From Desulfofundulus kuznetsovii DSM 6115 (GTDB lineage: Bacteria > Bacillota > Desulfotomaculia > Desulfotomaculales > Desulfovirgulaceae), in contig NC_015573.1 of assembly GCF_000214705.1 (NCBI RefSeq), forward strand, positions 1,325,001 to 1,389,000: DNA of 64,000 bases. The letters are read 5' to 3'. Shown here one piece after another: positions 34,840 through 43,435 of the stretch (within the stretch, counting starts at the first letter, position 1; each line of letters opens with the position of its first letter). The notes under the pieces were generated by a model that was given only the letters and a program-made list of their open reading frames with translations, was not told the origin of the DNA and did not search any database. The position numbers were made by a program, and so were the translations under genes.

Positions 34840-35793
34840 TCCCGGGCTGCTTTCGTGTGCCTGGAGTATATCTTCCCGGGTGATGGTCATTAATTCCTCC
34901 CGGCTAACCTGCCCCTTGCGTACCAAACGTACCGCCTGCTGGCGTATGGCCCGTTCAATGAGATTGCGCACCAGGCGGGCATTGCCGCTGTGCACGTGAA
35001 GGGAACGGGTTTCCTCCAGAATGAGGCGCAGTTCGTCCCGGGCTCCCGGGGACAAATGGTACTGGCGCTTTTTCAACATCAGGTCCGCTATGGCCAAAAG
35101 CTCCGTGGTGGTGTAATCGGGAAAGGTGATGTGGATGGGAAACCGGGAGCGCAGGCCGGGATTGCTTTCCATAAACCATTCCATCTCCTGGCGGTAACCG
35201 GCCAGGATAAGAATCAAATTGTCCTTGTGATCTTCCATTCCTTTGACCAGGGCGTCAATGGCTTCCCGTCCAAAATCCTTTTCACCGCCCCGGGCCAGGG
35301 AATAGGCTTCATCGATAAAGAGAATGCCTCCCAGGGCCTTTTTAATCTGATCCCTGGTTTTTTGCGCCGTGTGGCCGATGTATTCCCCCACCAGGTCTGC
35401 CCTTTCCACTTCTACCAGGTGGCCCTTGGGTAACACCCCTACCTCTTTGAAGAGACGGCCGATGATACGGGCCACGGTGGTTTTGCCCGTCCCCGGATTG
35501 CCCTTAAAGACCATGTGCAAAACCTGGGGTTCGGTGGCCAGCTTTTCCCTTTGCCGCCGGCGCTGGATTTCCACAAAGGCGTGGATTTCCCCCACCAGCT
35601 TTTTTACCCCCGCAAGACCCACCAAAGAGTCCAGTTCTTTCATAATTTCCCGGACGTTTTTCTGGCGCTGGTCTTCACCTCCACCATGGTTTTTTTCCGG
35701 TTGTCCCCCCGGTGAAAAAACAGGAAAGTTTCGGCGTTCATTTTCTAAAGTTCCGTTCTGTTCGCTGTGGTTTTGCCAGAGCCTGATTTTCAC
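34834..35793 (-). CDS. spoVK: Stage V sporulation protein K (AAA+ ATPase)
   Basis: AAA+ ATPase of the CbxX/CfqX type needed for spore maturation in Bacillus. After a charged N-terminal stretch of about 50 residues the core begins (LDSLVGLAGVKKLVGEIHAFVEIQRRR), with Walker A GNPGTGKTTVARIIG, Walker B GGILFIDEAYSLARGG, the arginine-finger region GLRSRFPIHI and the lid SGNARLVRNLIERAI. GTG at 35793 sits 7 bp after GAGGTGATC; TTG one codon earlier is an alternative. It marks the organism as an endospore former. Confidence 0.93.
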   Translation of the reverse strand: MKIRLWQNHSEQNGTLENERRNFPVFSPGGQPEKNHGGGEDQRQKNVREIMKELDSLVGLAGVKKLVGEIHAFVEIQRRRQREKLATEPQVLHMVFKGNPGTGKTTVARIIGRLFKEVGVLPKGHLVEVERADLVGEYIGHTAQKTRDQIKKALGGILFIDEAYSLARGGEKDFGREAIDALVKGMEDHKDNLILILAGYRQEMEWFMESNPGLRSRFPIHITFPDYTTTELLAIADLMLKKRQYHLSPGARDELRLILEETRSLHVHSGNARLVRNLIERAIRQQAVRLVRKGQVSREELMTITREDILQAHESSPGI

Positions 35794-36077
35794 CAAAGGT
35801 GATCACCTCGCGGGCCAGGGGTTTACTTTAAAATTATACGCCTGCCCGGGAGGATCATTGACCTTCTTTGGGATTGTTTAGCCTCTTTAGGTTATTATTC
35901 CCATTGGCTTTCTTTCCTAAAGTTTTGGAGCCGCCCAGAGCTATTTTTCTATCCCTCCCTGGTTTCTCCTGCTGTCACCTAGCATTTTCCCTGACATTGA
36001 GGAGGGTTTGGTTTCCGGGTATCGAATTATGTTAATAATCGCAATGGCCTTAATATTCTGAGGGAGGGGCGGCTGCT
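35794..36077. other. Intergenic region between divergent spoVK and the sensor kinase gene
   Basis: 284 bp, AT-rich in its centre. On the minus strand a TATAAT (plus 35833-35838) could serve spoVK; its -35 is weak. For the plus-strand kinase gene no convincing sigma-A or -24/-12 promoter stands out; TTGACC at 35859 lacks a well-placed -10. A purine-rich GAGGGAGGGGCGG ribosome site precedes the kinase start. Confidence 0.4.
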
Positions 36078-37715
36078 TTGGACATTTACCGGCGATTTTT
36101 GCCCCTGCGCACAAGGCTGGCCATTTTATCCTTTGTTTCGGTGGTGCTGTCCATTTTAGTGGCCGTAATACTCATGGGGGTTAAGGTTTCTCGCCTGCTG
36201 GAAGAGGAAATGGGCATGCGTGCTTTGGCCATTGCCCGGACCCTGGCCCAGATGGAGGCCATCCAGAATAATGTGGGACATCCCGGCGGTGCCAGCATCA
36301 TTCAGCCCGTGGCTGAAAAAATCAGGCTGGCCACCGGGGTGGAGTACATTGTCGTGGTGGATATGAACCGGGTGCGTTACTCTCATCCGGTGGCGGAACG
36401 CATCGGAGGCAAATTTTCCGATCGGGATCTGGACCCGGCCCTGTCCGGCCGGGAATATATTACCCGTACCGCCGGGGTAATGGGTCCGGCCGTCCGTGCC
36501 TTTTCTCCCATCAAGGTAGATGAAGGCACGCGGCAGGTGGGAGTGGTGGTGGTAGGTATTATTACCCCTACCTTTGCCGAGCTCTTCCGGGCCATCCAGG
36601 CCCAGCTCTACCCATCCCTGGCCATCGGTTTGCTGGCCGGTTTGCTGGGTTCCCTCTACCTGGCCAGCAGGATTAAGGGGGCTATGTTTACCCTGGAACC
36701 CGAGGAGATTGCCCGCATCCTGGAAGAGCGTACGGCTATGCTCCAGGCCATGGGCGAGGGTATTATTGCCATCGACCGGGATATGCGCATTACGGTGATC
36801 AACGAAGAAGCCAAACGTTTGTTGGGTGCGGATGACGAGGTGGTGGGCCGGTCCATTACCGAAGTGCTCCCGGATAGTTTTTTACCCCGGGTGTTGCAAA
36901 CGGGCCAACCGGAGTTTAACCAGGAGCGGGTTTTAAAAAACACGGTCGTTATTGTTAACCGGGTGCCGGTGCGGGTGAAGGGGGAGGTTGTGGGTGCCCT
37001 GGCTTCCTTTCGGGATCGCACCGAGGTGCATCACCTGGCCGAGGAATTGACCGGGGTCAAATCCTTTGTGGAGGCCCTGCGAGTGCAAAACCACGAATAT
37101 CTCAACCGTTTGCACACCATTGCCGGTCTGCTCCAGTTGAACCGGGTGCAGGAGGCGGTGGATTACATCTTTGCGGTTACTGAGGAACAACAGGAACTTA
37201 CCCGCCTGCTGACCAAGAACATCTGTGATTACAGCATAGCCGGACTACTGCTGGGTAAATACAGTCGGGCACGGGAACTGCAAGTGGATCTCTATATCGA
37301 CCGCTCCTGCCGGCTTTCCCGGTTGCCGCCCCATATGGATGCTGCTGCCCTGGGGGTGGTGCTGGGTAATCTTCTAGAAAACGCCCTTGATGCGGTGCGG
37401 GAGATGGAGCCCTCCCGCAGGCGGGTGGCATTTGAGATGCGGAATGATTCGGGGGGTCTGGTGGTGATTGTGCGGGACTGGGGATCGGGCATACCGTCCC
37501 ATCTCCAGGAGCGGATCTTTGAACAGGGGTTTTCTACCAAAGGAACCGGGCGGGGGATTGGCCTGTATCTGGTGAAAAAGCATGTTGATACAGCCGGCGG
37601 AGAGATTACCGTACACTCCCGGGAAGGGGAGGGAACCACTATTACAGTGCGTATTCCGGGGGAAAGTCCTTGCAGTACACCCTCGAGCAAGGCAATCCAG
37701 GGGGTGACATCGTGA
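36078..37715 (+). CDS. DcuS/CitA-type sensor histidine kinase
   Basis: Membrane sensor of the citrate/C4-dicarboxylate class. TM1 at about 14-36, an extracytoplasmic PAS/Cache domain (about 37-170, with EYIVVVDMNRVRYSHP and AFSPIKV), TM2 near 172-195, a cytoplasmic PAS domain (about 220-320), then the class-typical phosphorylation motif VQNHEYLNRLHTIAGLLQL with His339 and the ATPase motifs NLLENALDAV, DWGSGIP and GRGIGLYLVKKHV. TTG start. The adjacent response regulator and the TRAP binding protein gene suggest it detects an external carboxylate and controls its uptake. Confidence 0.92.
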   Translation: MDIYRRFLPLRTRLAILSFVSVVLSILVAVILMGVKVSRLLEEEMGMRALAIARTLAQMEAIQNNVGHPGGASIIQPVAEKIRLATGVEYIVVVDMNRVRYSHPVAERIGGKFSDRDLDPALSGREYITRTAGVMGPAVRAFSPIKVDEGTRQVGVVVVGIITPTFAELFRAIQAQLYPSLAIGLLAGLLGSLYLASRIKGAMFTLEPEEIARILEERTAMLQAMGEGIIAIDRDMRITVINEEAKRLLGADDEVVGRSITEVLPDSFLPRVLQTGQPEFNQERVLKNTVVIVNRVPVRVKGEVVGALASFRDRTEVHHLAEELTGVKSFVEALRVQNHEYLNRLHTIAGLLQLNRVQEAVDYIFAVTEEQQELTRLLTKNICDYSIAGLLLGKYSRARELQVDLYIDRSCRLSRLPPHMDAAALGVVLGNLLENALDAVREMEPSRRRVAFEMRNDSGGLVVIVRDWGSGIPSHLQERIFEQGFSTKGTGRGIGLYLVKKHVDTAGGEITVHSREGEGTTITVRIPGESPCSTPSSKAIQGVTS

Positions 37716-38398
37716 GCGTCATTGAGGTGCTGATTGTCGAGGATGATCCCATGGTGGTGGAGGTAAACCGGGGTTTCGTCAATACCGTACCCGGTTTTAA
37801 GGTAGTGGGCGTAGCCCGTACGGGAAAGGAAGCGGTGCAGCTGGCGGCCCGGTTAAAACCCGCCCTGACCCTTTTGGATGTTTACCTGCCGGATATGAGC
37901 GGCTTGGCCGCCCTGCAGGAAATTCGCCGCCTGGGGTTGCCCACCGATGTATTGCTGGTAACGGCGGCCCAGGATGCGGAGACGATTCAAAACGCCTTCC
38001 GCTACGGGGCGGTGGATTACATCATCAAACCCTTCAAGTTCAGCCGTTTGAAGAGTGCTCTGGAGGGTTTCGCCCTTTTGTACAGCCGCTTAAACAAAGA
38101 AGGCCGGCTGGAGCAGGATGATATCGACCAGCTGGCCCGGGGAAGGGTGCCAGTGGTTATTGATGAAGAGGCAGAAGAGATGCCCAAGGGTTTAAACGGG
38201 GTAACCTTAAAGCAGGTTTTACTTTTGCTCATTAAAGACGGCGGGGCCCTGTCGGCCGAGGAGGTGGCCGTCGCCCTGGGCCTGGCCAGGGTGACGGCCC
38301 GCCGGTATTTAGAATATTTGAGCCAGCTGGGCAAGGTGACGGTGGAATTGCAATACGGTTCGGTGGGACGTCCCATCAAAAGATATAAGATAGTTTAA
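37712..38398 (+). CDS. CitB/DcuR-type response regulator
   Basis: Partner of the preceding kinase. The receiver domain has EDDPMVVEVNR, phospho-acceptor Asp56 in LLDVYLPDMSG, the switch Thr in VTAAQD and the conserved Lys in IKPFKFSRL. The C-terminal part (about 160-228) is a winged-helix-like domain (LSAEEVAVALGLARVTARRYLEYLSQLGKV), standard for this family, not a sigma-54 activator. GTG at 37712 overlaps the kinase stop by 4 bp and follows AGGGGGTGA. Likely activates dctP transcription downstream. Confidence 0.92.
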   Translation: MSVIEVLIVEDDPMVVEVNRGFVNTVPGFKVVGVARTGKEAVQLAARLKPALTLLDVYLPDMSGLAALQEIRRLGLPTDVLLVTAAQDAETIQNAFRYGAVDYIIKPFKFSRLKSALEGFALLYSRLNKEGRLEQDDIDQLARGRVPVVIDEEAEEMPKGLNGVTLKQVLLLLIKDGGALSAEEVAVALGLARVTARRYLEYLSQLGKVTVELQYGSVGRPIKRYKIV

Positions 38399-38429
38399 CT
38401 GCTGAACATAAAGACCAAAATTAACTTTA

Positions 38430-38446
38430 TGGCCGCAATATTGCGG
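38430..38446 (+). promoter_or_regulatory. Palindrome and possible -24/-12 element upstream of the first dctP
   Basis: CCGCAATATTGCGG (38433-38446) is a perfect 14-bp palindrome. The same bases, read from 38430 (TGGCCGCAATATTGCG), carry GG and GC exactly 10 bp apart as in sigma-54 promoters. It lies about 120 bp before the gene. Either an operator for the upstream response regulator or a sigma-54 promoter fits; a -12 TTGCG is a slightly poor match. Confidence 0.4.
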
Positions 38447-38566
38447 ATTGATGGTAAATGGGGGTAGAATTAAGGCAAGATGTCAGAAAACTGGAGCAAT
38501 TAACATATTACTGAATTGGGATTGCTTCCCGGGGTCACTCCGTAAAGGAGGTTGCAGTGGTCGGCC

Positions 38567-39613
38567 ATGCTTGATTGGGCAAAGAAATGGTTGTTGTTCT
38601 TTATGGCGGTGGTCTTGATCACCACGGGATGCGACCGGCGGGGGCCCGACGGGGAACAGGTAGATCCCCGGGAAAAGATTGTAATCAAGTTTTCCCACGT
38701 GGTGGCCGAGGATACCCCTAAAGGGCAGGCGGCCCGGCGGTTTGCCCGGTTGGTGCAGGAGCGGACCGGGGGGCGGGTGGAAGTACAGGTTTTTCCCAAT
38801 TCCGTACTCTATAAGGATGGAGAGGAATTGGACGCCCTGCAGAAAGGTGCGGTCCAGATCATTGCCCCTACCACATCCAAGTTAAGCAGCCTGGCTCCCC
38901 AGTGGCAGTTGCTGGATTTACCATATCTTTTTGAGAACGAAGAACAGGTGCACAAGGCGCTCGATGGGGAAATAGGCAAAAAGCTTTTTGCCACCCTGGA
39001 ACCCCATAATATTCATCCCCTGGCCTTCTGGGATAATGGATTTAAACAGATGACCAACAGCAAAAGACCCCTGGTGCATCCCCGGGATTTCGCCGGTTTA
39101 ACTTTCCGGGTGATGATTAACAGCCAGGTGCTGGAAGAGCAGTTCCGTAAACTGGGCGCAAGCGCCACCCAGATGCCTTTTAACGATGTTTACGGTGCCC
39201 TGTCCGGAAATCAGGTGGACGGCCAGGAAAACACCATGTCCAATATTTATTCCCAGCGTTTTTACCAGGTACAGCCCTATATGACGGTTAGCAATCATGG
39301 TTATATTGGTTATGTAGTGCTGACCAATGCCACCTTTTGGCGCTCATTACCCCCGGACATCCGTGAAATTATCGAGGAAACCATGGCCGAGGTGACCCGG
39401 TGGGAGCGGGAGCAGGCGGCACACATAAATGACAAAAACTTCAGGCAAATTAAGGAGTCGGGAAAGGTCCAGGTACACATCCTGACCGCGGAAGAAAGGG
39501 CAGAGTGGCAGGCGGCTCTGGAACCCCTTTACGAGCAATTCAAGCCGGTTATCGGTGCTGAGCTGCTGGAGGAAGCGTTTTGTTTAAAGGGTTCCCGTGC
39601 CGCCGGTTCCTGA
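38567..39613 (+). CDS. dctP: TRAP transporter solute-binding lipoprotein (DctP family), orphan copy
   Basis: Extracytoplasmic binding protein for carboxylates. N-terminal lipoprotein signal ending in ITTGC (acylated Cys near residue 21). DctP landmarks: KFSHVVAEDTPKGQAA, DFAGLTFRV with the substrate-binding Arg, FNDVYGALSGNQVDGQENT. No dctQ or dctM follows directly; an insertion sequence lies between this gene and a second dctP with its own dctQM, so it may share that permease or act as a sensor-linked binder for the kinase upstream. ATG at 38567 is 15 bp from AAAGGAGG; a TTG at 38552 is too near it. Confidence 0.88.
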   Translation: MLDWAKKWLLFFMAVVLITTGCDRRGPDGEQVDPREKIVIKFSHVVAEDTPKGQAARRFARLVQERTGGRVEVQVFPNSVLYKDGEELDALQKGAVQIIAPTTSKLSSLAPQWQLLDLPYLFENEEQVHKALDGEIGKKLFATLEPHNIHPLAFWDNGFKQMTNSKRPLVHPRDFAGLTFRVMINSQVLEEQFRKLGASATQMPFNDVYGALSGNQVDGQENTMSNIYSQRFYQVQPYMTVSNHGYIGYVVLTNATFWRSLPPDIREIIEETMAEVTRWEREQAAHINDKNFRQIKESGKVQVHILTAEERAEWQAALEPLYEQFKPVIGAELLEEAFCLKGSRAAGS

Positions 39614-39845
39614 AGGGCCGTGGTTATTGGCCTTTAAATGACGAAGCCTCTCGGAAAATAAATACAGGAGTTGGTAATTATAGGTTAAAGAGGTTATGAA
39701 GTAACAAACAGGGACTGCCGCCAAAACAAATCGTCAAAATAGGCGTCCTGGTAAATAATGACACCTAAAAAAGAGTATAGTGAACCAGCCCTTAACCAAA
39801 GGGTTTTTAAGAAAAGTTTCAGTTAAACCAGCAGCCGAAGAATGT

Positions 39846-41291
39846 TCAAGCGGCCACTTTTTCGGAACCAAAAATTAAGGCCAAAACATCCGGTTTTTCT
39901 TTGGCTACCCAGGCGTCCAAATGCTGGTTCATGGCGATTAAGTGCGCCCGCCAGTACCATTGCATCCGGCTTCTTACTCGGCAGTCCTCCAGGCGGTAGT
40001 CAATTTTCTTACGTTTGTTTGAGCGCTCCGAAGCGGTCCGGGTGTTGTAAATCTCTTTCCAGGCCCGGGTTCCCCGCGGAATCCGGGTAAAAAGGCGCAA
40101 GTCCCACTCCGGCTTGGTGTAAACTACCCGGCCGTAAGAAGAAGGAGAACACGGCTGCTCGCACACCACTTTCTCCCGGTGTTTACGCTTCCCGGCCATC
40201 TTCGGGCAGCGCCATTTAAGCCGGCAGCGTTCCTTGTTAAATCCATAATAGGCCATGGGGTAGCCCTTTGGGCAAAGGGGGATGCCAAACTCATTAACCT
40301 TGATTGGCGGTTCATAATTAAAGTTACCGCTGGCTCTACCGTTTAAGGCAATAAAGGCAGCCAGTTCCCATTCGTTCAGCAGGCGGTAAAAGTCGTAGGT
40401 ATCGTGGGCCGAATCTCCCACAAAACCACCGAAACGTAAGTTTGGGAAGAGTTTTCTTGCCTCGGCCAAAGCCACCACCCCCGTCACGCTGTCGTGCCGG
40501 GAGGCATTTACTAAGCGCAAGTAAATGGGCAAATCATTTTGACTGGTACAGGCGTTTAGCTCGTAAAGAGTATGGCCGAAGAAATACTCTTCCCGGTGGC
40601 TATCCCAACCCCAGGTGGCGTCAGGATCGGAGTAACGCCGTGGACAATCACAGCGGTAGATCCCTTTTTCCCGGCATTTGCAAACCTTGACTCCGGAAGA
40701 ACTGGCGCCTGTGCGCACGGACGTGCCGTCTCCGGAGACCAAAAGGTTTTCGGGAATGAGGCCCTTTTCTACCGATTGGTCCACAAAACCGCGGGCAAAC
40801 AACTTTTGGATGAGCCTTTCGGGCCGTTTCTCAAAAGTCCGGCCGGCTAAAGCCCGATCCACCAATCTCTTGATGACACCTGGGTGTTTGGGAGCCATCT
40901 TTTCCCCTGCTTTAAGTTTCTTGCGGGGCTTTTTCAAAGGAGCACGGAGCTGCATCCGGCGGCGTTTTAACTCCGCCTGATCAGCCAACCAGGCGCGCTT
41001 TAAAAAGTCGTAAAAAGTACCTACGCCGGGTACATGGTGAGGAGGAACTTTTCCGTCCGGCAAAACTTCCTCTTCAGCTGGCTTAAACCCGCAGATAACC
41101 GCGAGAATTCGGTTTCTCTTTAAATCCCGGGCCCACTGCGTAATCCCGGTAACTTTACACTCTATCGTCACTACCAAAGAACGCAGCATATCGGTGGGGT
41201 CAGTGGCCGGTCTTCCTTGATCAGAAGCATACATGCCGGTCAAATAATCGCGAAGGGGGTCCAAGTTGAGTAAATAAGCCTTGTTAATCAC
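39846..41291 (-). CDS. DDE-type IS transposase
   Basis: 481-residue transposase with a probable RNase H-like DDE catalytic triad: Asp in VSGDGTSVRTG, Asp in FVGDSAHDTYDF, and Glu in TASERSNKRKK. The N-terminal part has RPATDPTDMLRSLVVTIECKVTGITQWARDLKRN, typical of IS4/IS5/IS1182-like proteins; a Cys-rich insertion (CKCREKGIYRCDC and others) is present. Exact IS family not assigned. GTG start. Intact reading frame, so potentially active. AT-rich flanks differ from the surrounding GC-rich genes. Confidence 0.85.
   Translation of the reverse strand: MINKAYLLNLDPLRDYLTGMYASDQGRPATDPTDMLRSLVVTIECKVTGITQWARDLKRNRILAVICGFKPAEEEVLPDGKVPPHHVPGVGTFYDFLKRAWLADQAELKRRRMQLRAPLKKPRKKLKAGEKMAPKHPGVIKRLVDRALAGRTFEKRPERLIQKLFARGFVDQSVEKGLIPENLLVSGDGTSVRTGASSSGVKVCKCREKGIYRCDCPRRYSDPDATWGWDSHREEYFFGHTLYELNACTSQNDLPIYLRLVNASRHDSVTGVVALAEARKLFPNLRFGGFVGDSAHDTYDFYRLLNEWELAAFIALNGRASGNFNYEPPIKVNEFGIPLCPKGYPMAYYGFNKERCRLKWRCPKMAGKRKHREKVVCEQPCSPSSYGRVVYTKPEWDLRLFTRIPRGTRAWKEIYNTRTASERSNKRKKIDYRLEDCRVRSRMQWYWRAHLIAMNQHLDAWVAKEKPDVLALIFGSEKVAA
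39846..41291 (-). mobile_element. Insertion sequence between two dctP paralogues (minimal extent)
   Basis: The transposase gene plus unresolved ends. I compared the flanks (39,614-39,845 and 41,292-41,580) by eye and found neither convincing terminal inverted repeats nor a target duplication, so the borders given are only those of the coding region. Its location, oriented opposite to the TRAP genes, separates the two-component system and first dctP from the complete TRAP operon. Confidence 0.7.
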
Positions 41292-41580
41292 TTTCTCATA
41301 AAGTTTTAGCTAACTGGGATCTTCCTTTTTCAGGTGGGTAAGCAAAAACTCCTGGTACTCGGCATGGGAACGGCACTCTTTAACCAATAAAAACACCCCC
41401 AAGAATTAACAATGGTAATTAATACCATCCAATTCCATTTTTGGGGGGTTGCGAAAAAGTCAAGGGCGATATCACTTATTGAGGTAAAACCACATTAATT
41501 TATTCTTGTGTTAATCGCATTTACTTCTCTAATCACAAACTTACATGGCATTTCGTCCCTCCAAAAATTTGGGGGTGAAA

Positions 41581-41605
41581 AAAATAACGGGGCGCTGAGC
41601 CCCGT
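41581..41605 (-). terminator. Minus-strand terminator-like hairpin upstream of the transposase gene
   Basis: ACGGGGC (41587-41593) and GCCCCGT (41599-41605) form a 7-bp stem with a 5-nt loop; reading leftward it is followed by TATTTTTTTC. It would stop transcription entering the insertion sequence from the right, a feature several IS elements carry. Confidence 0.55.
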
Positions 41606-41664
41606 GGATGGCAAGCAGTTAGGATTTCCGAGAGACTACATGACCTGAAGGGGGGTATGCGCTG

Positions 41665-41691
41665 TTTACATAATAGGGAAACCGGTATACT
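41665..41691 (+). promoter_or_regulatory. Candidate sigma-A promoter of the TRAP operon
   Basis: TTTACA at 41665-41670 and TATACT at 41686-41691, 15-bp spacer. About 60 bp ahead of the dctP ATG. No GG-N10-GC element was found in this region, so this operon is probably not sigma-54-dependent. Confidence 0.4.
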
Positions 41692-41749
41692 GAGTATTCA
41701 GAAGTTTTTAAGTTGACTGACTGATAAAATCATAAGGAGGTCGAATGAC

Positions 41750-42778
41750 ATGAAAAAGGTATGGCAAATCCTTCTGGTGGGTCTTTTAGCCCTGGGCCTG
41801 GCGCTTACCGCTTCCGGTTGTGGCGGAGAAAAGAAGAGCTCCCAGGGGACCGGGGAGAAGAAACCCATTGTAGTTAAATTTTCCCACGTAGTGGCTGAAA
41901 CCACACCCAAGGGACAGGCGGCCTTAAAATTCAAAGAATTACTGGAGACCAAATCCAACGGTGAGTTCAAGGTGGAGGTTTTCCCTTCCTCCCAGCTTTA
42001 CGGTGACAAGGAAGAGCTGGAGGCCTTGATGGCTAACAACGTGCAGCTCATTGCCCCTTCGGCGACCAAGCTGGTGGGGTTCAACCCGGCCTTCCAGCTG
42101 GTGGATATGCCTTTCCTGTTTGAGAGCGATGAAGCTGCCTACAAGTTCTACGACGGGGAATACGGCCAGAAGCTGCTGCATTCCCTGGAGCCCCATGGCA
42201 TGCTGGGACTGGCCTGGTGGCCCAACGGTTCCAAGCACTTCACCAACAGCAAGCGGCCTTTAAAGAGACCGGAGGACTTCAAGGGTTTGAAGTTCCGCAC
42301 CCAAACCGGCGGTGTGCTGGATGAGCAGTTTAAGGCTTTAGGTGCCGGTTCCCAGACCCTGGCCTTTGGTGAAGTGTATGTGGCCCTGCAAAATGGGACT
42401 GTGGACGGTCAGGAAAACACCTTCAACAACATAGAGACCCAGAAGTATGCCGAGGTACAGAAATACATGACCGTCTCCGGCCATGGTCGTATTGACTACG
42501 TGGTTCTGACCAACACCACCTTCTGGAACAGCCTGACCGATGAACAGAAGAAGCTCTTTGTGGAATGCATGAAAGAGGCTACCGACTTTGAGCGCCAGCT
42601 GTGTGATGAACTGAACCAGAAAAGCTTTGAGAACCTGAAGAACAGCGGCAAGCTTCAAATCTATACCCTGACCGAGGAAGACCGCAAGGCCTTTGTCGAA
42701 GCCATGAAGCCGGTGTATGACAAGTATACCGATAAGATCGGTAAGGAGTACATTGAAGCGGCCCGGAATACTAAATAA
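41750..42778 (+). CDS. dctP: TRAP transporter solute-binding lipoprotein (DctP family)
   Basis: Binds the carboxylate outside the membrane and delivers it to DctQM. Signal peptide with lipobox TASGC (Cys at about residue 24). Landmarks: KFSHVVAETTPKGQAALKF, DFKGLKFRT with the conserved carboxylate-binding Arg, FGEVYVALQNGTVDGQENT. Clearly paralogous to the dctP at 38567 (shared TNSKRPL and VVLTN.TFW segments). ATG behind AAGGAGGTCG. A strong terminator follows before dctQ, which would keep binding protein in excess over permease. Confidence 0.95.
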   Translation: MKKVWQILLVGLLALGLALTASGCGGEKKSSQGTGEKKPIVVKFSHVVAETTPKGQAALKFKELLETKSNGEFKVEVFPSSQLYGDKEELEALMANNVQLIAPSATKLVGFNPAFQLVDMPFLFESDEAAYKFYDGEYGQKLLHSLEPHGMLGLAWWPNGSKHFTNSKRPLKRPEDFKGLKFRTQTGGVLDEQFKALGAGSQTLAFGEVYVALQNGTVDGQENTFNNIETQKYAEVQKYMTVSGHGRIDYVVLTNTTFWNSLTDEQKKLFVECMKEATDFERQLCDELNQKSFENLKNSGKLQIYTLTEEDRKAFVEAMKPVYDKYTDKIGKEYIEAARNTK

Positions 42779-42789
42779 AGATTTTGACC

Positions 42790-42830
42790 GGGGGACGGGC
42801 CCCGGTTGATACCAGCCCGTCCCCCTTTTT
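42790..42830 (+). terminator. Intra-operon terminator/attenuator after dctP
   Basis: Perfect 11-bp stem GGGGGACGGGC (42790-42800) / GCCCGTCCCCC (42815-42825), 14-nt loop, then TTTTT. Strongest terminator in the window. Partial read-through into dctQM is inferred, since those genes show no obvious own promoter. Confidence 0.85.
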
Positions 42831-42895
42831 ACCCCTTGTTTCGCCAAATTGCGAAAAAATATGACATTCACCTGCCTTTTTGAGGGGGGTTTAGT

Positions 42896-43405
42896 GTGGA
42901 GCGATTCAAGAAAGCTTATGCGGCCTTTGAGGACTACTTTACTGGAGGTCTTTTGTTTACCGGGCTGACACTGGTCTTTGTCAACGTCCTGTTGCGTTAT
43001 ATTTGGGGGCGCCCCCAGTCCCTCCTGGATGAGTTTTCCATTTATTTCGTGGTATGGGGGACTTTATGCGGTATTGCCGTGGCTTTGAGGAACGACCACC
43101 ATATCAAAGTGGAGATGTTCTTCAGGCTGCTGCCCCTGGGGGTCCGGCACAAGGTGAGCATTGTGGCCCATTTAATCGGGGTGGGTTTTGCCCTGTTTTA
43201 CACCTTTTACGGGTACCAGCTGGTACATACTTACATCATTTCCGGGCAACGTTCAACCGACAGCCAGTTTCCCTTATGGATTGTCAACCTGGTTATGCCC
43301 GTCAGTGGGGTAATGTTTACCGTCCGTTTTATAGAGAAACTTTTATTTCATTTTAAAAATGGCGGAAAAGACTGGTTAGCTGCCCAGAGTAGACGCCCAG
43401 ACTAA
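42896..43405 (+). CDS. dctQ: TRAP transporter small permease subunit
   Basis: Four-helix membrane subunit joining the binding protein to DctM. Helices at about 15-35 (GGLLFTGLTLVFVNVLLRYIW), 45-65, 85-108 and 125-150; the family pattern LLRYIWGRPQSLLDEFSIYFVVW and ALRNDHHIKVEMFFRLLP is clear. 169 residues, GTG start after GAGGGGGGT. Na+-driven import, not ATP-driven, is the family's mechanism. Confidence 0.92.
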   Translation: MERFKKAYAAFEDYFTGGLLFTGLTLVFVNVLLRYIWGRPQSLLDEFSIYFVVWGTLCGIAVALRNDHHIKVEMFFRLLPLGVRHKVSIVAHLIGVGFALFYTFYGYQLVHTYIISGQRSTDSQFPLWIVNLVMPVSGVMFTVRFIEKLLFHFKNGGKDWLAAQSRRPD

Positions 43406-43435
43406 AAAGAATGAATATGGAAAGGAGTGCCGCCG

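Larger units (their letters stand above)
41292..41749. other. 458-bp non-coding stretch between transposase and second dctP
   Basis: AT-rich. Holds a GTG-started frame of 28 codons on the minus strand (41310-41396) that I do not accept as a gene, a minus-strand terminator-like hairpin at 41581-41605, two G-tract/A-tract stretches (near 41443 and 41565), and a sigma-A promoter candidate for dctP at 41665-41691. The left part likely belongs to the insertion sequence. Confidence 0.5.

Noticed and set aside
41310-41396. 28-codon frame on the minus strand with GTG start
   Set aside because: Its G-tract is too close to the start to be a normal ribosome site and the peptide has no recognisable feature; noted only as a possible remnant.
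39614-41580. Terminal inverted repeats and target duplication of the insertion sequence
   Set aside because: Several candidate matches between the two flanks were compared by eye; none was long or well placed enough to report.
41450-41749. Sigma-54 promoter for the TRAP operon
   Set aside because: No GG-N10-GC arrangement was found; a TTTACA/TATACT sigma-A candidate is present instead.
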